Shown here: positions 15,597 through 23,916 of the stretch, in pieces
How the letters are laid out: each line of letters opens with the position of its first letter
Position numbering within the stretch: position 1 is the stretch's first letter
Position numbers and translations under genes: made by a program
Source of the DNA: DATCJA01 sp963814955
GTDB lineage: Bacteria > Acidobacteriota > Vicinamibacteria > Vicinamibacterales > UBA2999
Length of the DNA stretch: 64,000 nt
Assembly (NCBI GenBank): GCA_963814955.1
Contig: CAWFEX010000012.1
Location: 275,696-339,695 of the forward strand
Direction: 5' to 3'
The notes under the pieces: generated by a model
Seen by the model: only the letters and a program-made list of their open reading frames with translations
Told to the model about the DNA's origin: nothing
The model's database searches: none

Positions 15597-16658
15597 TTGA
15601 ATCGAGATTCCAGGTTCACTGCCGCCGCAGGCGTGCTCGCGCGCGCCGTCCAAACGAGGGCATTTCCGGCCGCTGTCGTGGAGGTCGGTAGTGCCGCACG
15701 CCCGCTGTGGCGCGAAGCATTCGGTGGCCTGACGTTCGACGCTCAGACGTCCCCGGCCCGCGAAGACACGATCTTCGACCTGGCCTCGCTCACCAAGGTG
15801 CTTGCAACGACTCCGCTCGCGATTCAGCAGGTCGAGCGCGGTGCCATCGAACTGGATGAAGGCGTCGACACACACGTCGGATGCTGGAAAGGCGACGATC
15901 GCGCGGGAGTGACCATGCGGGACCTCCTCGCTCACTGTTCGGGCCTTCCCTGGTGGACGCCGTTGTTCCGCGAGTACCGCGGCCGCGAGGAGTTCGAACG
16001 CGCGATCTGCGCGGTGTCTCTGGACTACGCACCGCGCACGAAGTCGATTTACAGCGACCTCGGGTTCATTCTTCTCGGGTTCGTGCTTGCGGGCGACAGA
16101 ACGCTGCCGGAGCGCTTCGACGCGCTGAAGGCGCAGATGGGCGTCGTCGAGGATATGCAGTTCAATCCACCGGCGCTCTGGCTCGAGAGAACCGCCCCCA
16201 CCGAGATTGATCCGTGGCGTCAACGTCTTCTTCGCGGCGAGGTGCACGACGAAAACGCGTTTGCGCTGGGCGGCGCCGCGGGCCATGCGGGGCTGTTTGG
16301 CACTGCCGCCGCCGTTGGTCAGCACGCTCGTCACCTGCTGCAGATCCTCGGCGGCAGGGTTGGAGCGTTCCAACGAACATCGCTCGAGACGTTCGTCAGC
16401 CGCCGTACCGATGTTCCCAACAGCTCACGCGCGCTGGGGTGGGACACGATGCTGCCCTCGTCCTCGTGCGGCAGCCGGATGTCACCGCGCGCCTTCGGGC
16501 ACACAGGCTTCACTGGCACGTCGCTCTGGATCGATCCCGAACGGGATGTCTACGTCGTGCTTCTCACTAACCGGGTACATCCCTCACGAACGAACGAAGC
16601 AATCAGGCAGGTGCGTCCCGCCCTGCACGATGCCGTGATGGACGGATTGGACGCCTGA
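15597..16658 (+). CDS. serine hydrolase, beta-lactamase/D-Ala carboxypeptidase fold
   Basis: This 353-residue protein shows the three class C-type motifs: SLTK (about residue 63; SxxK), YSDLG (about 147; the YxN position is YSD) and HTGFTG (about 301; the KTG/HTG position). It lacks a clear signal peptide, unlike the other serine hydrolase at 8869. The start used is TTG at 15597. It is divergent from the amino-sugar kinase, so a role in cell-wall turnover or in trimming recycled muropeptides is plausible, but esterase activity cannot be excluded. It is convergent with the secretion operon, whose last gene ends 40 bases downstream. Confidence 0.83.
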   Translation: MNRDSRFTAAAGVLARAVQTRAFPAAVVEVGSAARPLWREAFGGLTFDAQTSPAREDTIFDLASLTKVLATTPLAIQQVERGAIELDEGVDTHVGCWKGDDRAGVTMRDLLAHCSGLPWWTPLFREYRGREEFERAICAVSLDYAPRTKSIYSDLGFILLGFVLAGDRTLPERFDALKAQMGVVEDMQFNPPALWLERTAPTEIDPWRQRLLRGEVHDENAFALGGAAGHAGLFGTAAAVGQHARHLLQILGGRVGAFQRTSLETFVSRRTDVPNSSRALGWDTMLPSSSCGSRMSPRAFGHTGFTGTSLWIDPERDVYVVLLTNRVHPSRTNEAIRQVRPALHDAVMDGLDA

Positions 16659-16698
16659 GCCCGTTGTGTCTTGTGGTGGCTCGAGCCGTGCGATGCGG

Positions 16699-17514
16699 TT
16701 AAAGCCGTCCGCCTTGGCCGCCGCCGAAAGGCGACTGCGGGTTTGGTGAGCCAAACGGCATCGTACGGCCCGGACCTGACGGAGGTGTTGGTGTTCGACC
16801 GGGCCCGCCTCGATTCGGTCCATCGAGTCCGGTCCCGCGACCACGGCCCGGCTGCAGCCCTCGGCCCCGTCCGGGAAGTCCGGCGGCGGGCGACAGTCCC
16901 GCCGGCGCGCCTGGTTGGCGCGTGGCCGCGGTGCTGGCAAAAATCCATTCGTTGTAGCGACCCCTGCCGTTGTAGAGGCGGAACGACTGAGCCGTGCTCC
17001 GGCTCGATACGCCAATGATGGGACCAGCAGCCGCAGTCGCAGGCGTTTGCCCGAATGGCGCGGCCCCACTGCGGCCGGCCGCTCCGGGAAACTGGAACCC
17101 TCTACCTGTCGGTGGTGAGCCAGCGCCAGTCTGTTGTTGACCTCGACCGGCGGGCGACGCGGCCGCGCCTCCCTGCGGCTGTTGTCCCGGAAGTCCAGGT
17201 ACCGCGCCAGCCGCCGCCATCTGACCCAGGTACACCGGTTGAAAGTCGGTATTCGTGATGGGGTCTTTGTACAGTTTGCGGATGAAGCGACCGTCGCGCA
17301 GCGCAGTCAAAGACGTGGGAAAGCCGCCGGTACAACGCGAGAAGAGATCGATTGCCTGAACGTACTGTTCGCCACGGAACACAAGTTCCGCCTCTCGCTC
17401 GCGCTGCACCATCGTCCGCCAGGCAGGGAGTGCGACACCCAGCATGATGCTCATCACGCTGAGCGCCACGAGCAGCGCCGCCATCGCATAGCCGCGCTCC
17501 GGCTTGCATGTCAT
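16699..17514 (-). CDS. minor pseudopilin lacking Glu5, Gly/Pro-rich tail
   Basis: This 271-residue protein starts MTCKPERGYAMAALLVALSV, a prepilin-type leader cut after Gly8 followed by a hydrophobic helix. The fifth mature residue is Ala instead of the usual Glu. In type II systems only the tip pseudopilin GspK typically lacks Glu5, so a tip role is inferred. After the helix, a short globular part is followed by a long low-complexity tail rich in Gly, Pro, Arg and Gln (about residues 105-271). The ATG overlaps the stop of the lipoprotein gene by four bases (ATGA), making this the last gene of the operon. It is readable in the same frame as the lipoprotein upstream only because of a frameshift there. 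Confidence 0.78.
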   Translation of the reverse strand: MTCKPERGYAMAALLVALSVMSIMLGVALPAWRTMVQREREAELVFRGEQYVQAIDLFSRCTGGFPTSLTALRDGRFIRKLYKDPITNTDFQPVYLGQMAAAGAVPGLPGQQPQGGAAASPAGRGQQQTGAGSPPTGRGFQFPGAAGRSGAAPFGQTPATAAAGPIIGVSSRSTAQSFRLYNGRGRYNEWIFASTAATRQPGAPAGLSPAAGLPGRGRGLQPGRGRGTGLDGPNRGGPGRTPTPPSGPGRTMPFGSPNPQSPFGGGQGGRL

Positions 17515-18807
17515 GGCAGAAGAATTTCCGTCCTTCCCGTTCCCGATTTCCCATCGACTGTCTGGACCGTTACCCTTACCGTGAACGTCCCGGCAGCCCC
17601 ATAGACATGTGCGATCGTATTGCCGGACGTCGTCACATCGTCCGAGTTGTCGCCGAACTCCCAGGTGTACAGACTGGATCAGAGCAGTCGCGGTCCCCTC
17701 ACCTCCGCCTGTTACGGTTGCCGTAAACGTGCAGCGTCGGGTGGCAGCGCAGCTATCGGTGATCGAAACGCTGATTGGTGTAATAGGCGGCTTCGGGGTC
17801 ACGATCACGGTCGTCGAGCTCGTCGTCGATTCGCCCGCGACATCCGTTGCCTGCACCGTAGCGGTGTACGCCACTGGCGACGTGCCAGACGGACCAGAAT
17901 AGGTGTGTGGAAGCGTTAACGTCACCGGAGCCGTGGCACTGCCACCGGCCAGATTACCCAGGCTCTGTGACGAGCCGTCACCGAAGTCGATTGTTGCGGT
18001 TCGCAATGTGCTGCCGCCGCTGGGCTTCGTCACCGTGAACAGTACGGTTGCCGTGTTGTTGGTGGCGCTGGCCTGAACGGCCGCACAATTACCTGTCCCT
18101 GACGTCGGCGCGCAGGTAATCGTCACGGTTGGACCTGGGCGTACAGCGACGGTAACATTCGAGCTCGTTTTCGTTCCCGCGGTCGCGTTGACGACAGCCT
18201 GTTGGCTCGTCGTGAGTTGCGTTCGTGCTTCGCCACTCGAGTTGGTGACGACATTGCTGTCGCTCAGGCTTCCCTGATCGGAGGTGAACGTCACACCGAT
18301 CCCGTCGAGCGGCTGACCGCTCTCGCTTACAACCGTTGCAATCAATTCAACCGATCCGCCATTTGGTCCGACGGTGCCCGGGTTCGCACGCAGTGTCACG
18401 ACGTTTACGGCGGCCGCGCCGACGGTGATCTCGACTGCGTTCGTGGCGGTTTCGCCGCCGGAGGCCGCGCCGGAGATCGCCTGGATACGCGCCACGCCGG
18501 AACTGTTGGCGGCGAAGAAGGTCGTCACTGCAACGCCGTTGCGCGTTTGCGATTCCGCCGGTTCAACCCGTCCCACTGTCGTCGTGAACCTGACCGTGGT
18601 GCCATTCTGGACGGGGGTGCCGGCCTGTTCCGTGACGATCGCCATGATCTCGGTCGTGCCGTTTGGGGGCAGTACTCGTGCTGCCGCAGAAATCGTGATA
18701 GTTGACTGGGTCGGCGCCAGGAGCTGCGCGCGATCGCAGCCGGCGAGGGCAGCCGTCACGGCCAACAACGCGTAGGAAGCGGTGACAGACGATGGTTTGT
18801 TGATCAT
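17511..18807 (-). CDS. Ig-like/PKD-domain lipoprotein of the secretion operon, one frameshift
   Basis: This protein begins MINKPSSVTASYALLAVTAA and has a lipobox LAGC, so it should be a lipid-anchored envelope protein. Residues about 30-225 resemble bacterial Ig-like (Big/invasin) repeats, with segments such as VLPPNGTTEIMAIVTEQAG and VELIATVVSESGQPLDGIGV. Residues about 230-430 resemble two PKD domains (TIDFGDGSSQSLGNLAGG; second YTWEFGDNSDD). The frame shifts near 17670; removing one base restores the second PKD domain and gives a stop at 17511-17513 that overlaps the next start. The total would be about 432 residues. It lies between gspG and the last pilin, which suggests that it works with the secretion machine or is its cargo. 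Confidence 0.75.
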
Positions 18808-18812
18808 TCGCG

Positions 18813-19226
18813 CTACCAGTCGGCGTACATCGTGCCATCCAACGCCCGACCCTCCGATCCGCTCTTGACGTCGAAAACACCTGCCTGCGCCGACGGGTTC
18901 GCAGGATCGATTTCCGACATCGTCACCTGCCATGTCGTGTTCGAATTGGTGAACGGATCCTGCGGTAACGCACGAAGGTATTTTTCCGACACGAGCGAAT
19001 CGAGCGCCGGCGGATATGCGTTCTTGTCTGCGTAGTACTGATCGATCGCGTCCCGCATCCGGAAGAGGTCCTCCTTCAGTACCGCTTCCTTCGCCCGTGT
19101 CTGGCTGTTGGCATGCACCGCAAGGCCGATTCCCGCCAGAATCACGATGAGCGACATGACGATCAGCAGCTCGATGAGGGTGAACCCCGTCCACTGCGGA
19201 AGTCGTTGACGCGTCTGCCTTTTCAC
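18813..19226 (-). CDS. GspG-like major pseudopilin
   Basis: The mature helix is GFTLIELLIVMSLIVILAGI with the conserved Glu5. The C-terminal half has GspG features: YYADKNAYPPALDSL, LPQDPFTNS and a final DGTMYADW. I choose the GTG at 19226, giving 138 residues with the leader MKRQTRQRLPQWTG, because it follows the stop of the previous gene directly. An upstream ATG at 19253 would overlap that gene by 26 bases. GspG is the main subunit of the pseudopilus that pushes substrates through the secretin. A second GspG-like gene lies immediately upstream. Confidence 0.85.
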   Translation of the reverse strand: MKRQTRQRLPQWTGFTLIELLIVMSLIVILAGIGLAVHANSQTRAKEAVLKEDLFRMRDAIDQYYADKNAYPPALDSLVSEKYLRALPQDPFTNSNTTWQVTMSEIDPANPSAQAGVFDVKSGSEGRALDGTMYADW

Positions 19227-19227
19227 T

Positions 19228-19707
19228 TCACCAGTCCTGATATTTCGTCCCATCGAGTGCGGTGCCGTTGAACTTCGTGTACACGTCGAACACGTTCTGC
19301 CCGCCCCAGCTTTGCGACGTCGGCGAGTCCTGGTACGAGCGCAACCCCCATTCCGTCGAACCGGTCATGGGATCGACTGGTACACGCCTGAGAAATTTGA
19401 GCTTGCGTCCGGACGCGTCGTTGGCGGCCGAAACACCTTCGACGAGCGTTTCGAGGTCCGGTGGATATCCTTCGCTCCCGGGTTCCAGCTCTGTCGTCGG
19501 AATGCGTCCCTGATCGACGGCATTCTTGAACTGATCGAGCGCGGTGCGCATTTCGCGAAGCGACCGGCGAAGCTCGGCCTCGCGCTGTCGTTGGGAGACG
19601 ACCTGCGCCAGCGGCATTACCGCCGACGCAAGCACCAGTAAAATCGTCACGACAACGAGCAACTCGATGAAGGTGTATCCGTTCTCGGGGCGGCGGAGCT
19701 TCCTCAT
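19228..19707 (-). CDS. second GspG-like pseudopilin
   Basis: This 159-residue protein has a prepilin leader MRKLRRPENG, then YTFIELLVVVTILLVLASAV with Glu5 present. A coiled segment (QREAELRRSLREMRTALDQF) precedes a GspG-like core with VPVDPMTGSTEWGLRS and a final DGTKYQDW. That last motif is nearly the same as the end of the downstream pseudopilin, so the two are paralogues. It overlaps the secretin stop by one base. Which of the two is the major subunit cannot be decided from sequence. Confidence 0.85.
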   Translation of the reverse strand: MRKLRRPENGYTFIELLVVVTILLVLASAVMPLAQVVSQRQREAELRRSLREMRTALDQFKNAVDQGRIPTTELEPGSEGYPPDLETLVEGVSAANDASGRKLKFLRRVPVDPMTGSTEWGLRSYQDSPTSQSWGGQNVFDVYTKFNGTALDGTKYQDW

Positions 19708-22169
19708 TACTTGACGATGACCGGCGTTATTGTTCCGAACTGCAGCGTCACGGGTGTTCCTCTTGGAGCCGCCGCCGCGCCCGTGACCGCGAGATTTGCG
19801 GCGCCGCCGCCAACGGCATCGAAGACCACGGCGGCAAGGAGTCCGGTGCCCGCCACGCCCGTCTGATCGCCTGTTCTCACGATGGCTATGTCGATGCGGC
19901 CGGTCGTAGCGTCCACCTGTTGGGTAAACGTGGCGGCGATGCCGCCGGTGCGCATGAAACTTCCTTCCTGGACCGCGCGGACCCGAAGCGCCGACGGGTT
20001 GAACGTGAGCGTCAGCGTCACGCTCGATATCTGCGAGGCGCCGACGATCGACACCGGTACGGTGTACGGACCCGCACCGACGAGAAACTCCGGCCCCGGC
20101 GGCGAAAGAATAATCTGACCGCTACCCGGGGTGCTGGGGATCGCGGCCGGCGGAGCTCCACCAGCCGGCGCGCCGGGAGCAGGCACGACAGGGGCCATCG
20201 CCTCAGGCTGGGCCGGTGCGGCAGGAACCGTCGTCGTCCCGGGAATCTGAGAACTACCTGGCGGTACCACTGGAACACCGCCGGGACCGGGTGCTCCCGG
20301 CTGTCCGACATTCGGAGCACCCGGAATCGGCACGACCGGCGTCGGCACGGGGACGGCGGCGCCGGGCGCCAACGGCACACCCGGCGCGACGTCAGCAGGA
20401 GCTGGTGCGGCAATGAGCGGCGGCGGTCCGCCGAGGCCAAGGCTCTGCTGCGATCCGATGAATATCGGACTCACATCCTGGAATGTCAGCTCCTGCGTTC
20501 GTACGATGCGCGGAGTCAACAGCATGACGATGTCGGTTTGCTTGATCTCGCTATCGTTCGATGCAAGCAAACTCCGCAGTATCGGCAGGCGCAGCAAGCC
20601 GGGAATTCCGCGGAGAGAGCGCCGTTCCTCCTCGCGCAGCAAACCCGCGAGCAGGTTCGATTCGCCGTCGCGCAGCCTCAGGCGTGTTTGTACTTTTCGG
20701 GATCCAAACGAGGGAAGGTTCTGACCTGCGATGTTGATGTCCTGGCCGAGCGTGCTGTTTTCGACGATCAAATCGAGGATGACGTCGCCTTCGAACGTCA
20801 CTCGCGGCGTGACCTGGATGTTTACCCCAACCGGCCGGTAGTTGAATGACGTGAGAGGGTTGAAATTCGCGCCGCCCTGCGCCACCGGCGTAAATACCGT
20901 GGCCGGAACCGGAATCTCGTCGCCCAGATTCAGCGTGATCTGCTGTCCTTCGGCGCCGCGAAGCTGCGGTTTCGCGATCAGCCGTGTTTCCGAGTCGCTC
21001 TCCAGGAACCGCACCACGGCAGACGGGACCGAGAGATAGAAATCTGCCGTCGAAATGCCGCGCGTAATCGTGTTCAGGTTGAACGGCTGCGGCGACAGCG
21101 TTGCCGTGTTGTCATCCGCGGTGCCGCGCGGATCGGTCTCGGGAGAAAAGACTGCGTTGATCGCGAATTGCGACAAGTCGATGCCGAACTGCTTGGCGCG
21201 CCCGCGACTGACCTCGAGAATCTGGACGTCCAGAACGACTTCGGCCTTTGGGTTGTCGTTCTGCTCGACGACGCGCTGAATGATCTGAACGATGTTGGCA
21301 CTCGCGCGAACGGTGATCGTGTTGTTGGTCTTGTTGGCGACGATCTGCGGTGCTACCGCGAGAGCCGGGATGCGAATGACGCCGTTCAGGATTTGCGCCA
21401 CCTCGGTTGCATCCGCATGGGAAATGAAGAAGGTGCGAATCACCTGCTCCTCGTACAGCGCGCGCTTCTGCGCGTTGTCGGGGATGACCATGATGGTGCG
21501 TTCGTTGATCACCTTGAAGAACAGCTGATTCGCCGCAAGGATCTGATTCAGCGCCTGCTCGAACGTCACGCCGCGCATCTGCACCGAGTAGCTCCGATCG
21601 GCGTAATCGCGCTCGAATGTGACGTTGATCCCGGCGGACATGCCCATGGAATTGAGGATGTCCCGCAGGCTGGCGTTGTTGAACACGACGTCGATGGGAT
21701 CCCGCGAAGCGGGGTTGAGCAGCGGCTCGGGTGATTGACGCGCCGCCTGCTGGAGCTGTTGAACGGTAGGTTGGGGACGAGACGCCTCGGCCAGATCACG
21801 CAGGCGCCGCTCCATTTCGATCACCTTGGCGGCGATTTGGCGATTCGTGGGATCGAACTCGCTGGCGCGGCGGTATTCGCGCATCGCGTCCTCGATCTGT
21901 CCGCGTGCTTCCAGTACCCGTGCCTGATCGAGGTGCCGGATCGACGCGCTTACCATGGCGCGCTCGAGCGCGATCTGATAGTCGATGCGGTCGGGATTCT
22001 CCTGGACCGCCTGCCGGTAGTGCTCGACGGCAGCGTCCCAGTCACCCGCCCGTGCCGCGCTCTCGCCTCGGCCGAATGCGCGGCCGGCGCCACAGCCGGC
22101 GCCGATGGCCGCGATCACCAGGATGGCGAGGAGCCTGACAGCGTTTCCGATACGTAGTCGATGCATCAT
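19707..22169 (-). CDS. lipoprotein secretin with TPR and C-terminal cohesin-like domain
   Basis: This 820-residue outer-membrane channel protein starts with a lipoprotein signal ending IGAGC (about residue 26). Residues about 35-135 look like TPR repeats (DWDAAVEHYRQAVQENPD). A secretin short N-terminal domain follows (about 160-240, NNASLRDILNSMGMSAGINV), then an N1-type ring domain. The secretin core runs to about residue 565, with LRLRDGESNLLAGLL and TDIVMLLTPRIVRT. A Pro/Ala/Gly linker (about 590-690) leads to a beta-rich C-terminal domain (about 695-820) resembling cohesin: PYTVPVSIVGASQISSVTLT and LTFNPSALRVRAVQEG. Secretins oligomerise to let folded proteins or pili cross the outer membrane. 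It overlaps both neighbours. Confidence 0.88.
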   Translation of the reverse strand: MMHRLRIGNAVRLLAILVIAAIGAGCGAGRAFGRGESAARAGDWDAAVEHYRQAVQENPDRIDYQIALERAMVSASIRHLDQARVLEARGQIEDAMREYRRASEFDPTNRQIAAKVIEMERRLRDLAEASRPQPTVQQLQQAARQSPEPLLNPASRDPIDVVFNNASLRDILNSMGMSAGINVTFERDYADRSYSVQMRGVTFEQALNQILAANQLFFKVINERTIMVIPDNAQKRALYEEQVIRTFFISHADATEVAQILNGVIRIPALAVAPQIVANKTNNTITVRASANIVQIIQRVVEQNDNPKAEVVLDVQILEVSRGRAKQFGIDLSQFAINAVFSPETDPRGTADDNTATLSPQPFNLNTITRGISTADFYLSVPSAVVRFLESDSETRLIAKPQLRGAEGQQITLNLGDEIPVPATVFTPVAQGGANFNPLTSFNYRPVGVNIQVTPRVTFEGDVILDLIVENSTLGQDINIAGQNLPSFGSRKVQTRLRLRDGESNLLAGLLREEERRSLRGIPGLLRLPILRSLLASNDSEIKQTDIVMLLTPRIVRTQELTFQDVSPIFIGSQQSLGLGGPPPLIAAPAPADVAPGVPLAPGAAVPVPTPVVPIPGAPNVGQPGAPGPGGVPVVPPGSSQIPGTTTVPAAPAQPEAMAPVVPAPGAPAGGAPPAAIPSTPGSGQIILSPPGPEFLVGAGPYTVPVSIVGASQISSVTLTLTFNPSALRVRAVQEGSFMRTGGIAATFTQQVDATTGRIDIAIVRTGDQTGVAGTGLLAAVVFDAVGGGAANLAVTGAAAAPRGTPVTLQFGTITPVIVK

Positions 22170-22738
22170 TGTCCTGACAGACGAATGCTCTGACGTCCGC
22201 GGCCGTCGACATAGGCGAGTTCCACCGCCTCAGGGGCGACCCTCAACATCCGGTAACGGCCTTCGATCGTATCGCCTTCCTTCCCGTAGAAGACGTTTCC
22301 CTTGCCGTCGCTCAGGATAGCCACGCGGCCGGCCTGACTGGGCGCATCGACCAGGCCGATGAACCTGAGAGGGATCGGCGGCAGTGGCGGCGGCGGTGGC
22401 GGGCCCGCCGGTGCGACTGCCTGAGGAGGTGCCACAACGGTACGCGAAGCCCCGCCCCCGCCCGAGGGAGCTGCGGGGGGCGCTGGTGCGACCCGTGCCT
22501 CGAATCGAAACGGGTTGCGATCGGGCTCTTCGAGGGTTACCGGTGTCCGTCGGAGCAGCTCCAGCTTTACGTCGTCTAATTTGGTCTCGTCGGATTGCGA
22601 TGCCCGCGCCCGCGAACGCGTGGCCGGGCGGGAACGCGCGGCGGCGGGATCTTCGCCCCGCGATATCAGCACCGTGGTGAGCAGAATCGCTCCCCCACCC
22701 ACGATTGCAAGCAGCACTCCGCGGCGGGGGACGTTCAT
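22166..22738 (-). CDS. PilP/GspC-like inner-membrane protein
   Basis: This 190-residue protein has one N-terminal membrane helix (residues 8-26), a Ser/Arg-rich region, a Pro/Ala-rich linker (about 85-125) and a C-terminal beta domain (PIPLRFIGLVDAPSQAGRVA, then VFYGKEGDTIEGRYRM). That layout matches PilP or GspC homology-region domains, which connect the inner-membrane platform to the secretin. The assignment rests on layout, position and the GkEGD-type motif. It overlaps pilO and the secretin by four bases on each side. Confidence 0.72.
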   Translation of the reverse strand: MNVPRRGVLLAIVGGGAILLTTVLISRGEDPAAARSRPATRSRARASQSDETKLDDVKLELLRRTPVTLEEPDRNPFRFEARVAPAPPAAPSGGGGASRTVVAPPQAVAPAGPPPPPPLPPIPLRFIGLVDAPSQAGRVAILSDGKGNVFYGKEGDTIEGRYRMLRVAPEAVELAYVDGRGRQSIRLSGQ

Positions 22739-23322
22739 TGCGGCATTTCCCGGAAGTACGTGGAAAGGTCGAGCGTCACAACCAGAGAGCCGCCGTCGTC
22801 GGCGCCTTCCGCGAGTTGCACGTTGTCGATGACGACGAATTCGCGCGATGTCTCCAGCTGATAAATGAACGCACGCATGTCCGCGTACGTGCCCTCCAGA
22901 ATCAGCTGGATCTGAAGACGCGTCAGCGTGCTGCCGCTCTCCACGACCGGCGCATACGTCGCACGGCGGTACTCGAGGTCGGACTCGCGAGCAAGCTGGG
23001 CCAGCCGAAGGTACGTCAACCGCCTCGCGCCGGCTAGATCGCGTGGCAGCACCTCGTTGTAAAAGGTGGTCAGCTCCGCCGACGCCCTCGACTTGCCGGT
23101 CAGTACGCCGGACGCTTCGTCGTGCTCCACCCGCGCCTGCGACAAGGACTGCTCTGCGGTCCGCTCGCTCTCGGTCACATTGGCGACGCGATCCGACAAC
23201 GGCGAGACGACCGCGACGTACACGACGGCGTTGAGCAGCACCGCCACGCCCAGGCCAATCAGGAGACGACGGTGTTCGGCGGCAGCGCGGCGCACGAGCG
23301 AAAGGCCGTGTGTGGAGTCCAC
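22735..23322 (-). CDS. PilO/GspM-like alignment protein
   Basis: This 195-residue protein has a single membrane helix near the N-terminus (LLIGLGVAVLLNAVVYVAVV, about 20-39). A coiled-coil segment follows, then a ferredoxin-like C-terminal domain with LQIQLILEGTYADMRAFIYQ, the usual PilO signature for its second domain. PilO pairs with PilN to form the periplasmic alignment complex. It is adjacent to pilN and overlaps the pilP-like start by four bases. Confidence 0.78.
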   Translation of the reverse strand: MDSTHGLSLVRRAAAEHRRLLIGLGVAVLLNAVVYVAVVSPLSDRVANVTESERTAEQSLSQARVEHDEASGVLTGKSRASAELTTFYNEVLPRDLAGARRLTYLRLAQLARESDLEYRRATYAPVVESGSTLTRLQIQLILEGTYADMRAFIYQLETSREFVVIDNVQLAEGADDGGSLVVTLDLSTYFREMPQ

Positions 23323-23916
23323 TTAACCCCCCGCTCCTTCGACTGGAGTCGCGCCTTCCGGCGGCGCCGGCGGCACATAGGCGCCTTCAATAACGGCTTC
23401 GATCAGCCCCTCGGTGTTCGTCTGCTCCTGAATGGACAGAACGTTGTGAAACGACCCGCGTTGTTCGAGCGCTTCGATGAACGCGTCGAGATCCTCAGAA
23501 CGCCGCGACTCGACGCCGATGCCGACGACGAAGCTCGTTTTCTCGAGCCGAGGCTGCACGGCGGTGATCCGAACGTCGGAAGGAAGGGTCGCTTCGAACT
23601 CCGACAGCAGGTCGGTCCACGAAAACGCGCGCTGGTCGATGATGGCGTTCGCTTCGCGCGCGGCGTTCGCCACGACCTGCAGTTCCTGCGGATCGATCTG
23701 CGACCGAATTCGGACGGCTTCGGCCCGCAGCCGCGCGGCTTCACGCCCCGCCTCGGCGGCGCGGGCGCCAAGCGTCGACTGGCTCGCGCCGAGCCGCACG
23801 ATTTGGATCCCGTTGAACGCCGTCAAGCCAATGACGATGGCGACGGCCAGGCCGAGCACGACGTGAACAACGCGTACGTTATAGAACGGGCGGGTGGCCA
23901 GGTTGGTGCGCAGCAT
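23323..23916 (-). CDS. PilN-like alignment protein
   Basis: This 197-residue protein begins MLRTNLATRPFYNVRVVHVV, close to the N-P-F region by which PilN binds PilM. One membrane helix (about 19-40), a coiled coil and a periplasmic domain (SFVVGIGVESRRSEDLDAFI) follow. The start overlaps the pilM stop by one base. The separate pilM and pilN, rather than a fused gspL, make this machine type IV pilus-like in its inner-membrane platform. Confidence 0.8.
   Translation of the reverse strand: MLRTNLATRPFYNVRVVHVVLGLAVAIVIGLTAFNGIQIVRLGASQSTLGARAAEAGREAARLRAEAVRIRSQIDPQELQVVANAAREANAIIDQRAFSWTDLLSEFEATLPSDVRITAVQPRLEKTSFVVGIGVESRRSEDLDAFIEALEQRGSFHNVLSIQEQTNTEGLIEAVIEGAYVPPAPPEGATPVEGAGG

Noticed and set aside
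16699..19194. A single 831-residue open frame on the minus strand
   Set aside because: It is a false fusion. It begins out of frame inside gspG, runs through the lipoprotein gene, and enters the last pilin only because of a one-base shift in the PKD domain. The overlapping stop and start at 17511-17514 separate the two genes.
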